A DNA stretch of 64,000 bases, from positions 20,679,310-20,743,309 of the forward strand of contig NC_068352.1 in NCBI RefSeq assembly GCF_014633365.1. The letters run 5' to 3'. Source of the DNA: Diospyros lotus (taxonomy: Eukaryota; Streptophyta; Magnoliopsida; Ericales; Ebenaceae). Position numbers and translations under genes: made by a program. The notes under the pieces were generated by a model that saw only the letters and a program-made list of their open reading frames with translations, searched no databases and was not told the origin of the DNA. Numbering within the stretch: the stretch's first letter is position 1; each line of letters opens with the position of its first letter. Positions 11,188-23,550 of this stretch are shown in pieces.

Positions 11188-12185
11188 TCATGCAATGTAT
11201 TCTTGTTTTAATTAAATCATCATCAAATATTTCGTTTTTAGTTTTCATTACTTGCATAAAAAGTTTTTCAAACATTTATTTCTCAATGCATACATTTTTC
11301 TTCATATGTTTCAAACTGATTCTTTTTTGTGCAAAAAGATTTTCTAAACTTCTTATTTAAATGCATTCATCCACATATCAATATTTTCATATACGTCAAA
11401 ATGATTGAAGTTTCTCAAAATATCTTTTATGAAAATCCATAAATGGTGCATATGCATACTTATATATATTATCATCCACTACATTTGTTTTTAGTTTAAT
11501 AAAATTGTTATTATCAAATAACTTGACTACATCATAATTCAAATATTTACATTATCTTTAAAAGTAGTCAAAACACCCAATTCACCCCCCATTTTAGGTA
11601 ATCTTTCAAATCTGAAGAAGAAGAAGAAGCAATTAATCAAACTAAACTCGTGGAATTTGTTGAGCCACCTATGGAACTAGAATTGACTCAATCTATTGAA
11701 CCTGAAGAAACTAATGTAGCAAATCAGGATTAAGATTTAGTATGGAAACTGATCTTGTAATGAATCACCGTCTTGTAAAAACTTTCTTATGATATGAATG
11801 ATTTTGACCTATTCATTTCCTCTTTTTATTCTTGAATTCTATAATCTTGCAATCAATATTTATAAATATAGGGAGAGAACATTAGTTGTAGGGGGAGAAA
11901 ATTAAAACAAAATTACCCTAAAAAATAAGGGGAGTAAAAACATAAAATCCACCTATTCTCCCATATAACTTTCAAGTAGTATAACCTTCAATGGAATCAA
12001 GACATATGCACCTTAAAACGAGGTGATACATCAAATAAGGGGAGAAAAGCTCATGTTAAAAAGAGGGGAGAATAAATCATGTAGAAAGTACACCCTTTTT
12101 AGTAATGATAAAAAGGGGGAGAATAAGAATATTGTTAAAAGTTTCATGTATATTAAAGTTTTGTCATCATTAAAAAGGGGTAGAT
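11188..12185 (+). mobile_element. Probable 3' internal remnant of a SIRE-like copia element
   Basis: There is no usable coding frame. The stretch at 11880-12180 is punctuated by repeated GGGGAGAA-type purine motifs and ends AAAAGGGGTAGAT just before TGTTGAGTTATG, as at the polypurine tract and LTR start of SIRE/Maximus copia elements. A C-rich AATTCACCCCCC block (about 11579-11591) resembles the LTR end of that group, which suggests an internally deleted or rearranged copy. Confidence 0.4.
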
Positions 12186-13080
12186 TGTTGAGTTATGTTT
12201 TGATAATGAAATTCAAGCAAAACTTTAATAATTTTAATGATATACTATTAATCAAGTAACACATTACTTACTTGAGTAAACTCCTTTATCAATCGAGGAT
12301 AAGTGTTTAGGAAAGTTAGTTTTAACCAACTTTCAAAACTATACTCGAGTGCATAATATTGTTAATAAAGTAAAACATGGTATGAGCTTAAGATCAATCG
12401 AGTAAGGAAATAATCAGTTGAGTAACAAAGTTTATACTCGATTAACTTATCAGTGTAATCGAGTAATAGTTAAATACTCTAAGACTAAATTGAGTATATG
12501 CTTGTTATACTCGAGTATTGCACTAAAAAACTTTAATCGAGTGATCTAAATAATATTTGAGTAACTGTGAGTTTCCTATTGCTTGCTTGTAGTCTTATGG
12601 GAATTGATTATCTTTATCTCCTGTTATTAAAAAAAAAAAATTGTGTGTTTTAAATAACTCTATTTCTAAAGTTTTGGAGTTATGTACTGATAGCTGGTTA
12701 AGTTTGCAATACAAAATATGAATGCATTGATTTCTTATTTGAAAACGTATATGCATTAGAATAAGTAATTTGCATTCATCGGGTATTCAAAATTTTAAAA
12801 TTGGTTATCGATCATAAAGTCAAAGGTAACAGTAATTAACTGATTAGTACACTGTATGAGCTCTCAACAGAAGTGGAGACTATTACCCAAGTGAGTGTTT
12901 GAGCCTTATAACCGTTAATTCTTAGTGAAATAACACTTACTCTAAATATGCTTTATTGTTTATTTCATATTTTCAATAGCTTCAAAACATCAATTCGTTT
13001 TGAATGTCTAGTATGATAGCGGATGAATTTGACTGGTTTCAAATTTTGAATTAGATGACTGAGTAACATCGTTTTGTAAA
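12186..13080 (+). mobile_element. Candidate 3' LTR of a SIRE-like copia element
   Basis: It begins TGTTGAGTTATGTTTTGATAATGA directly after a purine-rich tract, the usual start of SIRE-type LTRs. No partner LTR is in the window, so the right end is only a guess. Confidence 0.35.
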
Positions 13081-14019
13081 AGCATGATAGGGGAATCAAT
13101 TTCTTTTTTTTTTGGGCCTATTAACCTTTTTCTTTCTTTACATTAACCTCCATTGCTAACCCATTTGAGCCAATTGTAGTACAATTTTTTTCGTTACTTT
13201 TGTTTAACCCATAACCATATAAATTTTGTCCAACCTGGTGTGTTTTTTTTTTTTTTCTGGGAATTAGTCTATCTAGCTATTTTAAATTTTTTAGAAAAAA
13301 ACAAAAAAAAAAAAAGAAAAAAAGTGAAAAAAAAAGAAGAAGAAAAAAAGTGAAAAAAGAAGAAGAAACAAAGATGGGAAATTCTCTTAACTATTCAGCA
13401 CAATTGTTTCAAAATAAATACTGAAAAAAAAAAAAAGAAATTTCGACACACCCTTTGCACACTTTACCTTTTCTTTGACAACTCGTATTAACCTCATACC
13501 CCTATTACAACCCGGTCTGGTCCCTCTTGATGCTATAAATCATGTAATCTCATAATTTGAGTTTGGAGTAGGGAATTATGTTTAAATTCAGAAACTATTC
13601 ATTTAGGGCATTATTCCAGTCATGAAGCTATGTCAATTTCCATATTCTTTCCTGAAAATAAGTTCATTGTATTTGGGATAACACCGAGTTTTGAACTTGT
13701 TCTGCATTTACTCTTATAACGATGCACCTCCTTGTGTGTACACTTGAGGAATCCTTTTTATTGGAGAGAAAATCCATAGTAAGGTTTGAAGTCAAAATTT
13801 CGAGGGAGTAAGTCTGTATGTTGGTTATCCTAATTGCTATTTCTGAAATTGTATGACCTTTAACCAAAAATCTGATTTAGAATGCTAAATTATTTATTTG
13901 ATTTTATGCATTTTGGTTTCGAATTTGAAATTTTTACATTCATACAGTTATTGCGAATAAAGCTTGGCAGGTGTATAGTCTGATTGCTAAGGGACTAACA
14001 ATATTTAAGTTGGGGGGTA
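13081..14019 (+). mobile_element. Probable 3' untranslated part of an LTR element
   Basis: There are no genes. The stretch has several A-rich runs (13300-13440) and ends AAGTTGGGGGGTA (14007-14019). That is a good polypurine tract and lies directly before a candidate LTR. Confidence 0.4.
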
Positions 14020-15118
14020 TGCTTAGTGGCTAATTTTGTAAAATTTTGTTATAATTATAACTCCCGTTTTGATTTTAAATTGGTTTAATTGAATAGTTAT
14101 GTGTAATATATATATATATATAATATAATATATTATAATAAACATGTAAATATAATATATATATTATAACATAATACATATACTAAATAGAGTGCATGCA
14201 TGGAGAATCTATATAATGTATAAGTATATAATATACTATATAATATATCATATAAATACATACATAATATATAATTTAATAACACTCAATTGCTTGTTTG
14301 TAGGCATGAAGAATGTGGGCTTGGAGACTCAAATTGGATTGAAGAATGAAGAATTAAAGCCCATGAAGAATTAAAGTCTATGAAGAATTAAAACCCATGA
14401 AGAATTAAGGCCTAACTTGAGCAACCCATGAAAGATATCATTTGGAGAAGACCCATACATTATTTTTAATCCTAATAAAGATAAAAAACTCAATTGTAGA
14501 AATATATATTTTTTTATTTTTAAATATTTGTTTTGTGAGTGCTTTATTAGGTGTGTTTTTTAGCTAAAATCCATTTAACTATTAGGTGTGTATTATAGCT
14601 AAAATCTATTTAACTTTATGAGTGCTTTATTATATGTGTATTTTAGCTAAAATCTATTTAATATTAGGAGTGTATTATAACTAAAGTCCATTTAACTTTA
14701 AGTGTGTGAGTGCCAATTAAATATAATTATGTCTAGTTGAATAATTGAAATTGTGTAATTTGTATTGCATCTTGTGGGCTATAAATAGCTCACTTGGTTG
14801 TATTTGTAAGGGTGATTATTATTTTTGAATCAAAACTTAGTTATTTTCTTAGAATTTTCTCTTTGAGAATTGCTTTTGTTCTTTCTTATTTTCTTTATTG
14901 TTTTCTCTTGTGATCTTACTTACTTTCTTTCTTTCTTCTTTTAAATTCTTATGTCATTTATTGTTACTTTATTATTCACCACCTAAATGGTCGGTTAATT
15001 TATGTTTTTAAATTTCTGTAATTTTAATTCTTGTCTTTTAATTATCCACCGCCTAAATAGCCGATTAGTTTCTGCTATTTTAATTCCTGTCATTTAAATT
15101 CCTGTTAATTAACTTTCA
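14020..15118 (+). mobile_element. Candidate LTR with TATA box
   Basis: It starts TGCTTAGTGG after a polypurine tract and can be closed at ACTTTCA (15118). GCTATAAATAGC lies at about 14779-14788, roughly 330 bp before the proposed end, as expected for a U3-R-U5 layout. Three diverged copies of a block around TGTGTRTTWTAGCTAAAATC lie at 14550-14700. There is no second LTR in view and no clear target-site duplication. Confidence 0.45.
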
Positions 15119-15794
15119 AATGGAGATGAATAGCTAAATCTAATATTTGGTTAAGGCAAGGACAGTGTCCAACGCCAATGATTCCCAAAGAAAGCTGCGC
15201 TTTAAATGAGTAACATTAATTTAAATTTCAATATGAGTGTGTCTTAATTATTAAGAAATCATTAGATTTGCATTGGAGCGTAAGCCTAACTTAGAGCTTT
15301 CATGTCACGCATGAGAGTTACTAGAACCGGATGATTAATTTAGTTGTTTTGTGTATTAATTGCAATTGGATTTATGGTAGTTGCTTAAATTAAAATCCCG
15401 TATATCATGTATGGGAATTGCTTAAATTAGAAATCACTAGGTTTGGATTGGGCGAGTCTAGTGGTTCCTGACTTCCAAGGTAGATGATGTACAGGGCCAT
15501 GCAGACCTAGCAGTTGTCAGCTTGGGGGTTTCTTTTGATGCATTTTGTCGCTTCCGGATTGCATTTTGATTCAGTTTATTGGTTCTGTGTGGACTATATA
15601 TGTTTTATTTTGTAGCTGTTGTGCTAGTATTGTATGTTATGCATGCCTGGGCTATGTAAGCCTAGAGGTTAGCCATTGTATAGCAGGTTGAGGTTTTGAT
15701 ACTCATGTCGTGATGCTAAGTTTCCTTTATCGGGTTTTTAGTATCTATAAGTCGCATGCATGACAGGTTTATCCAGGTTCAAGTTGTCTCTACT
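15119..15794. other. Unassigned stretch between LTR candidate and copia remnant
   Basis: I see no gene here. The first part may be a retrotransposon leader. A weak resemblance to 63850-63920 (GCTTAAAT and GGAATTGCTTAAA-type motifs) is not enough to classify it. Confidence 0.3.
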
Positions 15795-17436
15795 TTAGTA
15801 GGGCATCCGCTCCGGTTCCTTGGGGATTTGGGTGGGGGCCTTATAGATCTGCTTCACCATATCTTTGTTGAGCTTTGATATTTTTTCTGGGTCTATCCTT
15901 AGCGCAATACAATAATTTGATAGACCAGCATTTTCTTTTGGACTTGACTTGAGGCTTGACTTAATCTGAGATAATGATGACGGCTCAGATGTTTGACTCT
16001 TGTCGATTTCAAACTCCACCTAAAAATCAAAACTTTGGCAGCCTGTAGGGTTAGATTCTTTTGCAAATGAAGCATGACAATTTTATCAAAAATAAGATCT
16101 TTGCTAATTACAACTTTACACGCTTCTGAATCTCATAACTTATAACCCTTAAGATGAGATTATAACCAAGGAATAGACATTATTTAGACCTTGGTTCTAA
16201 TTTTCCTTTATCAACATGAACAAATATAGGACATCTGAAAATTTTCAAATCAGAATATTCGCAAAAGTACTTGACCATAACTCTTCTGGAGTTTTCTTAC
16301 CAATAGTAAATGAAGAAGACCGATATAACCAAAAAAACATGCCATGTAAGTAGCCTCGGCACAAAAAGACTTAGATAAATTGGAATTAGACAACATACAT
16401 TGTAGCTTTTCCATCAAGATTATGTTCATTCGCTTGGCTACACCATTTTACTGTGGCGTAATTGGAGCTGTTAAATGACTTCTAATTCCTTCTTTCTAGA
16501 AATCATTAAACTTATTTGAATAAAATTCTAAGCATTATTAGTGTAGAGACACTTAATCTGTCTATTGGTTTGTTTCTCAATTATAGTTGTCCACTGCTTG
16601 AAAGTAGCAAAAACATCACTTTTCTGTTTCAAGAAAAATACCTAGACTTTCCTAGAAAAAATCATCGATGAAAGTCAACATGGATCCGACACCACCTTTA
16701 GAAGGTACTCTGGCCAAACTCCAAAGATCATAATGGATATAGTCTAATTTACCTTATTATTGTGAATGCCTTTATTAAATTTGACTAGTTTTTGCTTATC
16801 GAAGACACAGTGCTCACAAAACTCTAGTTTTTCAATACTCTGCCCTTCAAGAAGTCATCTTTCTCTCAATTCAACCATACTTATTTCACTCATGTCCAAG
16901 ACGCATATGCCATAACTGAGTAATATTGATATTAGATAAAAACTACATAAAAACCTATAATAGTATTGCCCTATATAACATATAATTTACTACACTGTTT
17001 TGTACCTTTCATCACAATAAAAACACTTTTACTTACCTTGATAACTCTACATTCACTAATGAACTTGTACCCATTTAAATCAAGGGTACTCAATGTAGTA
17101 AGATTTTTTTTAAAGTTCGAACAATACCATCAAACATCTTAATTTTAATTATTCCAATGACAGCAATTTTACTAGAAGAATTATTACCCATCAATACATC
17201 ACCAAAAGTCAAAGTTTTATATGTTGAAAACTAATCCCTATTAGGAGACATATGAAACGTGCATGTTGTGTCGATGATCCAATCTTCACTAGATTTGGTA
17301 ATTTTGATAGTTACCACCATAAGTTTTCTATCATTTATGTTATCTTCAACAACATTGGTTTCATTGGAAGTTTTTGGTTGTTTCCCTTTCTAGTCAAATT
17401 CTTGTCTCTTAAGTTTGTTTTGCAACTTATAATATT
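15795..17436 (-). pseudogene. Decayed Ty1/copia polyprotein, protease to post-integrase part
   Basis: Read on the minus strand from right to left, the family order is protease, pre-integrase and integrase. SDWIIDTTCTFHMSPNRD (about 17225-17300) matches the copia protease box WILDxGCxxHM. A pre-integrase region with CEHCVF-like residues lies near 16780-16900. An integrase core near 16440-16715 reads GSMLTFIDDFSRKVWVF. TPQxNGVAxRMN and LRIFGCP-type motifs follow (16200-16450). The segment ends with a linker (15795-16110) that has a damaged VVISKDLIFD motif and a 74-codon open piece. Stops and frameshifts are frequent. Reverse transcriptase and RNase H are absent, cut off near 15795. Confidence 0.8.
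17434..17436. other. Left target-site duplication of the CACTA element
   Basis: ATT directly precedes CACTACAAG and is repeated after the right end (21630-21632). Three-base duplications are the rule for CACTA transposons. Confidence 0.85.
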
Positions 17437-17454
17437 CACTACAAGAAAAACAAG

Positions 17455-17830
17455 TTTTAACGACGGGAAAATCAATCATTGAAAGTTGATTTTTGGTCGT
17501 TAAAAAGTTGTAATGACGGGAATTTTTCTGTCGTCAGTCGTCGTTATTGCCTCTGAGGATAAAAGTCTTTAACGACGAGAATGATAAACCCGTCGTTAAT
17601 TGTATTAGTGACCGTATGATTCCCGTCATTAAAAATAATTATTAACTACCAAATTATAATCCAATAACGACAATATTTCCCGTCGTTAATAGTCTAAACA
17701 GTTAGCGGCCATATGATTCCTATCGTTAAAAATAATTTTTTAGTTATCAAAACACAAACCAATAATAACAATATTTTCTCTCGTTAATAATGTGAACAAT
17801 TAGCGACAGTATGATTCCTATTGTTAAAAA
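17455..17830. repeat. Left subterminal repeats of the CACTA element
   Basis: About ten diverged copies of a TTAACGACGGG/CCCGTCGTTAA motif occur in both orientations. The same motif set is found near the right end (21460-21620). Confidence 0.8.
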
Positions 17831-19158
17831 ATATTTTTTAATTTTTTTAATAATATGAAAACAATTGCTAGTCATCAATGACAAAAACATCATGTTTTGA
17901 TATAAACCACCAAACCTATATATCATTATCCATATCAAATTGGAATAAAACTCATAAAATTAAACATGTCATTCAAATAACACCAAAGTAATCATTATCC
18001 ATTAACATTTACACACCAAAAGTAGTATATATATAAGTGTTAATTGCCAACAAATTACACCAAAAAATATGTTCAACTAAAAGTAACACTTTAACAATCA
18101 TATATACTATTCAAAAATGTACAACAAAATACTATATATAGTCATAAAACTATTCATGTACTCTAAGACAATAGTTGCTTCCTTTAGAGTCTTGTTATCT
18201 CATTGACCTACAAAAAAAGAAATAAAACATGAAATTAGAGTAAAAAAAGTGTTCATGTTTTCTTTATAAAATGTTAGAAATAGAATTAACAAAGTCCAAA
18301 ACGTCTCTATCACAAACTACATAACATACAATCACTAAAATGTACCAAAACATAGAAACCCTTAAATATAGAGTAGATTGAGATGTAGATTAACAAAAAT
18401 ACCAAGCCTTAGTTCTATGAAATGGGGCCACCTATATGAATTCTAATTTGTGAATTAACTTTATCCATGAACATATCTTTTGTAAGATCATTAGTCCTAT
18501 GACTCAACATAAAATATTTGAAAGATGGCAAGTATATCATTTTTTGCATTCATGGCTAATCTCACAAATCAAAAAGCCACTTTCTCTTCGTGGAACAACA
18601 ACTTCAAACATAAAATCTTCTTCCAGCAATCCATGAATCCATATTGGAAGGATTCAGATCCTGTATTTCAAAATTCTTTCTTTTTTTTTTTATAGCATTA
18701 GAAATCACTAAATCAGATCCTATATTAAAGTTTTAAAGGCTTTTTAGGTTTTATATAGATATATATGTATGAATCATGATTGATACATTCTATCTCTACG
18801 AAGACTCAAAATTTGCTCATATGTTAGCTTCTCTAGCATCTATATAATATCCCTTGTAAGAAAGTAGAGGAAACATCCAATAGCCATTAAGCATGGACAT
18901 TCCAAAATAGATGCTGTAAATGTATTCAACACATATACCCATGTGACATGCTAAATATGCATTCTACAAGCACAAGATGACATTGTATATAACATCATTA
19001 TTCTTATCTTTATATACAGGACTACTAACACTACAATCATTAAGAAGCTGAAATCGAATAGTATTTTTGTTTCATTTAAACTCACTATATTTCTTATTCT
19101 TTCTTATGGCATGTATGCATGCCATTAAATAGAGAATTTGATGACCATGGCCATGCAG

Positions 19159-19330
19159 AATCTACTACAGATGTGCAAATGTGACATGCAATGCGTGCAT
19201 GCATGTTGAAAGTTCCTCGGAAGGTCCAACAACATTTATCACAACATATGAGGGAAAGCACAACCATGAAATGCCCGCCAGCAAAAGTATGAATACAATG
19301 CTGGTTTTTGTAAAAGGAAAACACAACTGA
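19159..19330 (+). pseudogene. WRKY domain zinc-finger exon captured by the CACTA element
   Basis: The frame reads IYYRCANVTCNAC, then MHVESSSEGPTTFITTYEG, then KHNHEMPASK, and stays open to a stop at 19328-19330. This is the C-terminal half of a WRKY domain. The zinc ligands are intact with CX4CX23HXH spacing, as in the C-terminal domain of group I WRKY proteins, and the YEGKHNH signature is present. The fragment begins after ATGCAG with a lone A, consistent with the acceptor of the conserved phase-2 intron that splits the Arg codon before (S)YY in these genes. I did not find the WRKYGQK half upstream. WRKY proteins bind W-box DNA; this fragment alone should not. Confidence 0.8.
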
Positions 19331-20819
19331 ACACCAGTTTTAATTTTCATTTTCAAAAACTAAAAGTTGAAAATAAAGCTCAATCAAATGGAACTTGAGT
19401 CATTAATATAGAAGAAAAGCAACGGGGGAATATTAGTTTCTCAGGAGGTCCATCTAAAACTAATAATCCTAATAAAAAATAAAAAAACTCATCTTGCCGG
19501 CAACAAACCTTATATATAGCCTCCCTGCTAAGAAGAACTTGTGGCTCTTGAGTAGCCAAATCATCTTCACTACTTGAACCATCACAATCATCATCTTCTT
19601 CGATGTTCTCATAATCAAGAAGAAATGATAAGAGTGGAAATCATGATCCTAAACATTTCACATAAAAGAAATAGTTTCCTTACAATTTTTTATCTAAACA
19701 ACACAAAATCTAAAGAAAATGGAAAAACACATACCTTGAAGACGGATGAAAACATGAAGTACATATTGCATTAGCGGTCCTATCATCAAACCACACCTTT
19801 CTCCTATGAAGATCACATAAAGTGATGAGATCTTTTAGCTTTTGCTTCATCTTCTTACTACCACATTAGGAAAGTTAGAAATTAAACACGACAAGAGAAA
19901 AGAAATATAATTTTAATGTTGTGCAAGTGAATCACATTTACCAACCTGTAGCATGGAAAACAACATATTCTAAAGAGCCCGATTTTTAGCTTCATTTTTA
20001 TGCTTTTTGTTCATACTCCTAATACTGTGAACAACATATGAGAATGCCAACTTTCTTAAAGCCTTGTCACCGAATGTCTAGAGCTCCATGAACAATGCAA
20101 GGGTCTCCCCATTATCAACTATCTAGCAAGCATAGGATGAAATTAATCAAACTCAAATAAAATCATAACCAGCAAACAGTTGCTGTTTAGTTTCCAAGTA
20201 AGAATAAGAAAAAGAAAAAGAAAACTTCAAAGCTCAAACTCATGCTCCCAATCACTTTTCTTTTTCATCTTTTTCTTTTCTTAATGAAAATTGCCCCAAA
20301 TGGTCTAAGCAAATCAATTTAACCCCTTTATTTTGCTAATACCCCAAACAATTCTACTATGCTTGGAATGATATTTTCAAATAATCCACACTAGGTATAC
20401 CCACAACTAACCCAAATAATTCAATTTCTCCAAACCATTGATAACAATACGTTGTAACAATTAACTGTTCGTTGGCTAATGTCACAAGCACTCAGAAACT
20501 TGCTCTATTTTTTTAACATCAGAAGCTTGCTCTAAATAGTCAAATTAAGAAGGAAAGAAGCAATATTGAACATATGCAGAAATAATTTTTTTTATAGTGT
20601 TTCCAAACCATTCATAATATTTTATACTGTTTCAAGAATCAAGAGATTTCATAAAGATTTGGCATTGTGACATAAGTATGCATGATTAGAACAACAATTA
20701 CCACAATTGTTTAGAGTTGTGTCCTTATCGTGTAACTATTTGAAAGCAGCTTCTCATAAGCAATGATAAACCTAATTAACAAGATTATGTAGCTTTAGCG
20801 CCACACGATCAGTCGAATC

Positions 20820-21175
20820 GAAGAATCAAAGTATCAAATAAATATATATACATATACACATAATACATATACACACATAATATATATACACGCAGACTAC
20901 ATATACACACACAATATATATATATACATATATCTTCTTTGAGGCGGCGAAGGCAGAGGCAGATTTGGCAATGGCGGCAACCGAATGTGGAGGTAGCGGC
21001 AACAACAAGAGGCTGAGGTAGCGGCGAATCGATTGACGACGGGAGTACTTCATAGAGAGAAAGAGGGGGTGAGTTAGGATTTAGGTATTTGTTGATTTGG
21101 GGAAGGAGGGGAAAAGGAGAGGGGGAGAGAGAGAGAGAGATACGGTGGGAGTATTCTCGCCCACATTTTTTTTAA
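20820..21175. other. Interior right part of the CACTA element
   Basis: TATA/CACACA microsatellite (20845-20930), then a GGCGG-rich stretch and a GA tract (21120-21140). There is a 75-codon minus-strand frame with an alanine-rich middle, not recognised and probably not a gene. Confidence 0.4.
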
Positions 21176-21632
21176 ATATTTATTTGTTAAATAAAAATAA
21201 AATAATTTATGATTATGATAACTAATAAAATAATAATTTGAATTAATGATCTAAAATATGGTAATAAAATAATTTAAATTATTGTATCAAATTAATATTT
21301 ATTTTAAAATATAATTATATTGTAAATCTAATAATTATAATAAATTAATTAGTTCGATATATTGTATTATTATAATAATTATAATAAATTAATTATTATA
21401 AGTAGTACTTAAATCTTAATAATTTTTTTTATTATTTCATGGTTAGAATTAAAAATTTTAGTCAATAATGACGGGAAAATGGTTTATTAACGACAACTTA
21501 TTTAGTCCGTCGTTAAAATTTATCTTATAACGATAAGATTTATATTTAATCATTAATAATACTATATTAACCACCAAAATTAATCCCGTCGTTAGCTTTT
21601 GGTCGTTAAAACTCATTTTTCTTGTAGTGATT

Positions 21633-22250
21633 CTTTCTTTATGTGTCTTTTCTTCTTACAATAATTACAGGTTTTTTTCTTTATTTCTAGACTTGGATCT
21701 ACTTTTCTCTCTACCACTAGAGTTTTTATCATGTGTTCTTCCTCTAATCAACAGACCCTCCCCCTGATTTTCATAATTCCTCAATAATTGCTCATTAATT
21801 TTTTCTTTCAAGAATATAACATCATAAATTTCATCTAAGGTGAGTATCACGACTATAAAGTATGATATCTCTAAAAGTTGAATAGGAGACTGGTAGATAA
21901 CATAATAAAATTAGACCCAAATCCTCATCATCATATTTAACCTCCATGCTTTCCAAATTAGAAACAATTTCTTTAAAAGCAATTAAATGGATTTCAATCG
22001 ACGTACCTCATGCCATTCAATAAGAATATAGCTAGCCTTTGTTTAATATGAAACTTATTGGTCAAGTTTTTCATCATACACAGTTGTTCCAGCTTCAATT
22101 TTAAAGCAGTAGCAATTTTTTCTTTCAAAACATTCTGCAAAATTTTATTTGATAAATGCAAATGTAATTGAGACAAGGCCTTACGATGCTTATGCTGTTT
22201 TTCCTCAATACTCCATGATTGTGGCATTTTTTCAAAGTGCAAAAGTGCAT
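21633..22250 (-). pseudogene. Decayed Ty1/copia gag, right of the CACTA insertion
   Basis: The minus strand encodes gag pieces: HFEKMPQSWSIEEKQH..., then LCMMKNLTNKFHIKQRL, which matches the copia gag motif LYMTKSLTNKLYLKQRL. Further left, NYCKKKRHIKKE-like residues near 21640-21680 are the zinc knuckle CxxCxxxGHxxxxC in damaged form. Stops occur between the pieces. The frame is continued beyond the CACTA element at 17436 and leftward. Confidence 0.75.
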
Positions 22251-23187
22251 CATTTAAGTTTATCTATGCCAAAATTACATGCATCTTAATTTGCCATACC
22301 AAAAATATGATATTAATTCCAATCCAACAAAGAAATATCATACTTCAATGCAACCATTAAATAACCCTGAATAATATCAAATAATTGATAAATAAGAAAC
22401 CCAATAAAAACGGATCAAAAATATCAAATCTGGGTAAAAAACCATATCTAAATCTAGGCTAGCAAATCTGTTTGATTGGATCTAAGCTGACAAGATTTGA
22501 AGCGAGCCGTAACTGGGTGGGTCGAATCTAAACTAGATCTGGGCAAGGGTCTGGGTTTGAAACTTAAAGCTTTTTCAATGGTAGAAGCTTACACCCAATG
22601 TTGGTGAACAATGGAAGCAATCGACGATGGCAAGGAAGATCGACAATAGTCGATGGCGACAGCGGGTAAGGGGAGGCCGATGGTCATCAGTGACAGATAG
22701 CTTTGAGGAAGATTGGCAACAAGCAAAGGCAATCGATCAGCCGAATAAGAAACTAGAGGTGGCTGATAAGGAGGTGGCAATTAGTTGACCAAGCAAGAAT
22801 CAAAGGCTATCGATGGATGGAAGAGAGAGGAGATTGGCCAAAGGTGAAAGCGATGGTGGTTGGTTGAAAGCTCTATAAAAAAAAATGATGATGTTTGGTC
22901 GTTGTGGGTCGACCGCGAGAAAGAGAAAGATGACTGAATCTGAAGCGCTGTTAGTCGTGTTGAGGCGACTAGGGGTGATCCAACAGTCGGCAGAGGTAGT
23001 CAGTCAAGGACAACGATGAGAGTTAGTCGACAGTGACTCGAATGACAATGATGGTTGAACGGCGGTAGCGGCTATAATAGTGCTGAGCAACTTGAAAACC
23101 CAGCTAAAGAAGATGATAAGATGATGCAAATCTAACAACTAAGATTTGTCAAACGTTGATGGTTTGATCCAATGACTGATACCAATT
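22251..23187 (-). mobile_element. Copia 5' leader with primer binding site
   Basis: There is no gene. On the minus strand, TTGGTATCAG (plus 23176-23185) immediately follows the LTR end ATTTCACAACA. This is a tRNA-iMet-type primer site. The rest, purine-rich on the plus strand, is the untranslated leader before gag. Confidence 0.65.
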
Positions 23188-23550
23188 TGTTGTGAAATTA
23201 GGTGGAATACAAATCACAATCAAACCATCAATCACACACATGAACACATAATTTTACGTGAAAAACTCAAATCGAAAAAAATCACAAGTAGAAAGAATAA
23301 AATATTACTAAAAAAATATTATTACAACAAAAGTGATATTGCCACATAAATTTCATTGTATTGGGCACCTATTTATAGACCTAAAATCATCTATGGATAT
23401 ATATAAGAAATCATATTCTGATCAGAAGATATTTATGAAAATATTCCTCCAAATGAGATAAATCTTACTTAAAATCAATTTTGACAACATCCTAATTATA
23501 GTCAAATTCAAAGTCATAGTCAAGTTCAAATTAGGAAATCTAATCACAGA
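23188..23550 (-). mobile_element. Copia 5' LTR (right boundary unresolved)
   Basis: The LTR begins (as seen on plus) TGTTGTGAAATTAG next to the primer site. A minus-strand TATA box CTATAAATAGG lies at about 23370-23378, some 185 bp before the LTR end. The upstream end cannot be fixed because the 3' LTR is absent from the window. Confidence 0.55.

Larger units (their letters stand above)
17437..21629. mobile_element. CACTA (En/Spm) transposon, 4.2 kb, probably non-autonomous
   Basis: The ends are CACTACAAGAAAAA and its inverse TTTTTCTTGTAGTG, flanked by ATT duplications. Both subterminal regions (17455-17830 and 21460-21620) are packed with variants of TTAACGACGGG in both orientations, as expected for transposase-binding subterminal repeats. 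I find no transposase: open frames are short and the interior is AT-rich. The interior carries an exon-like fragment of a WRKY transcription-factor gene (19159-19330). It is inserted in a copia element: copia gag zinc-knuckle residues lie just right of it, and the continuing gag-protease sequence (YYKLQNKLKRQEF) just left. Confidence 0.92.
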
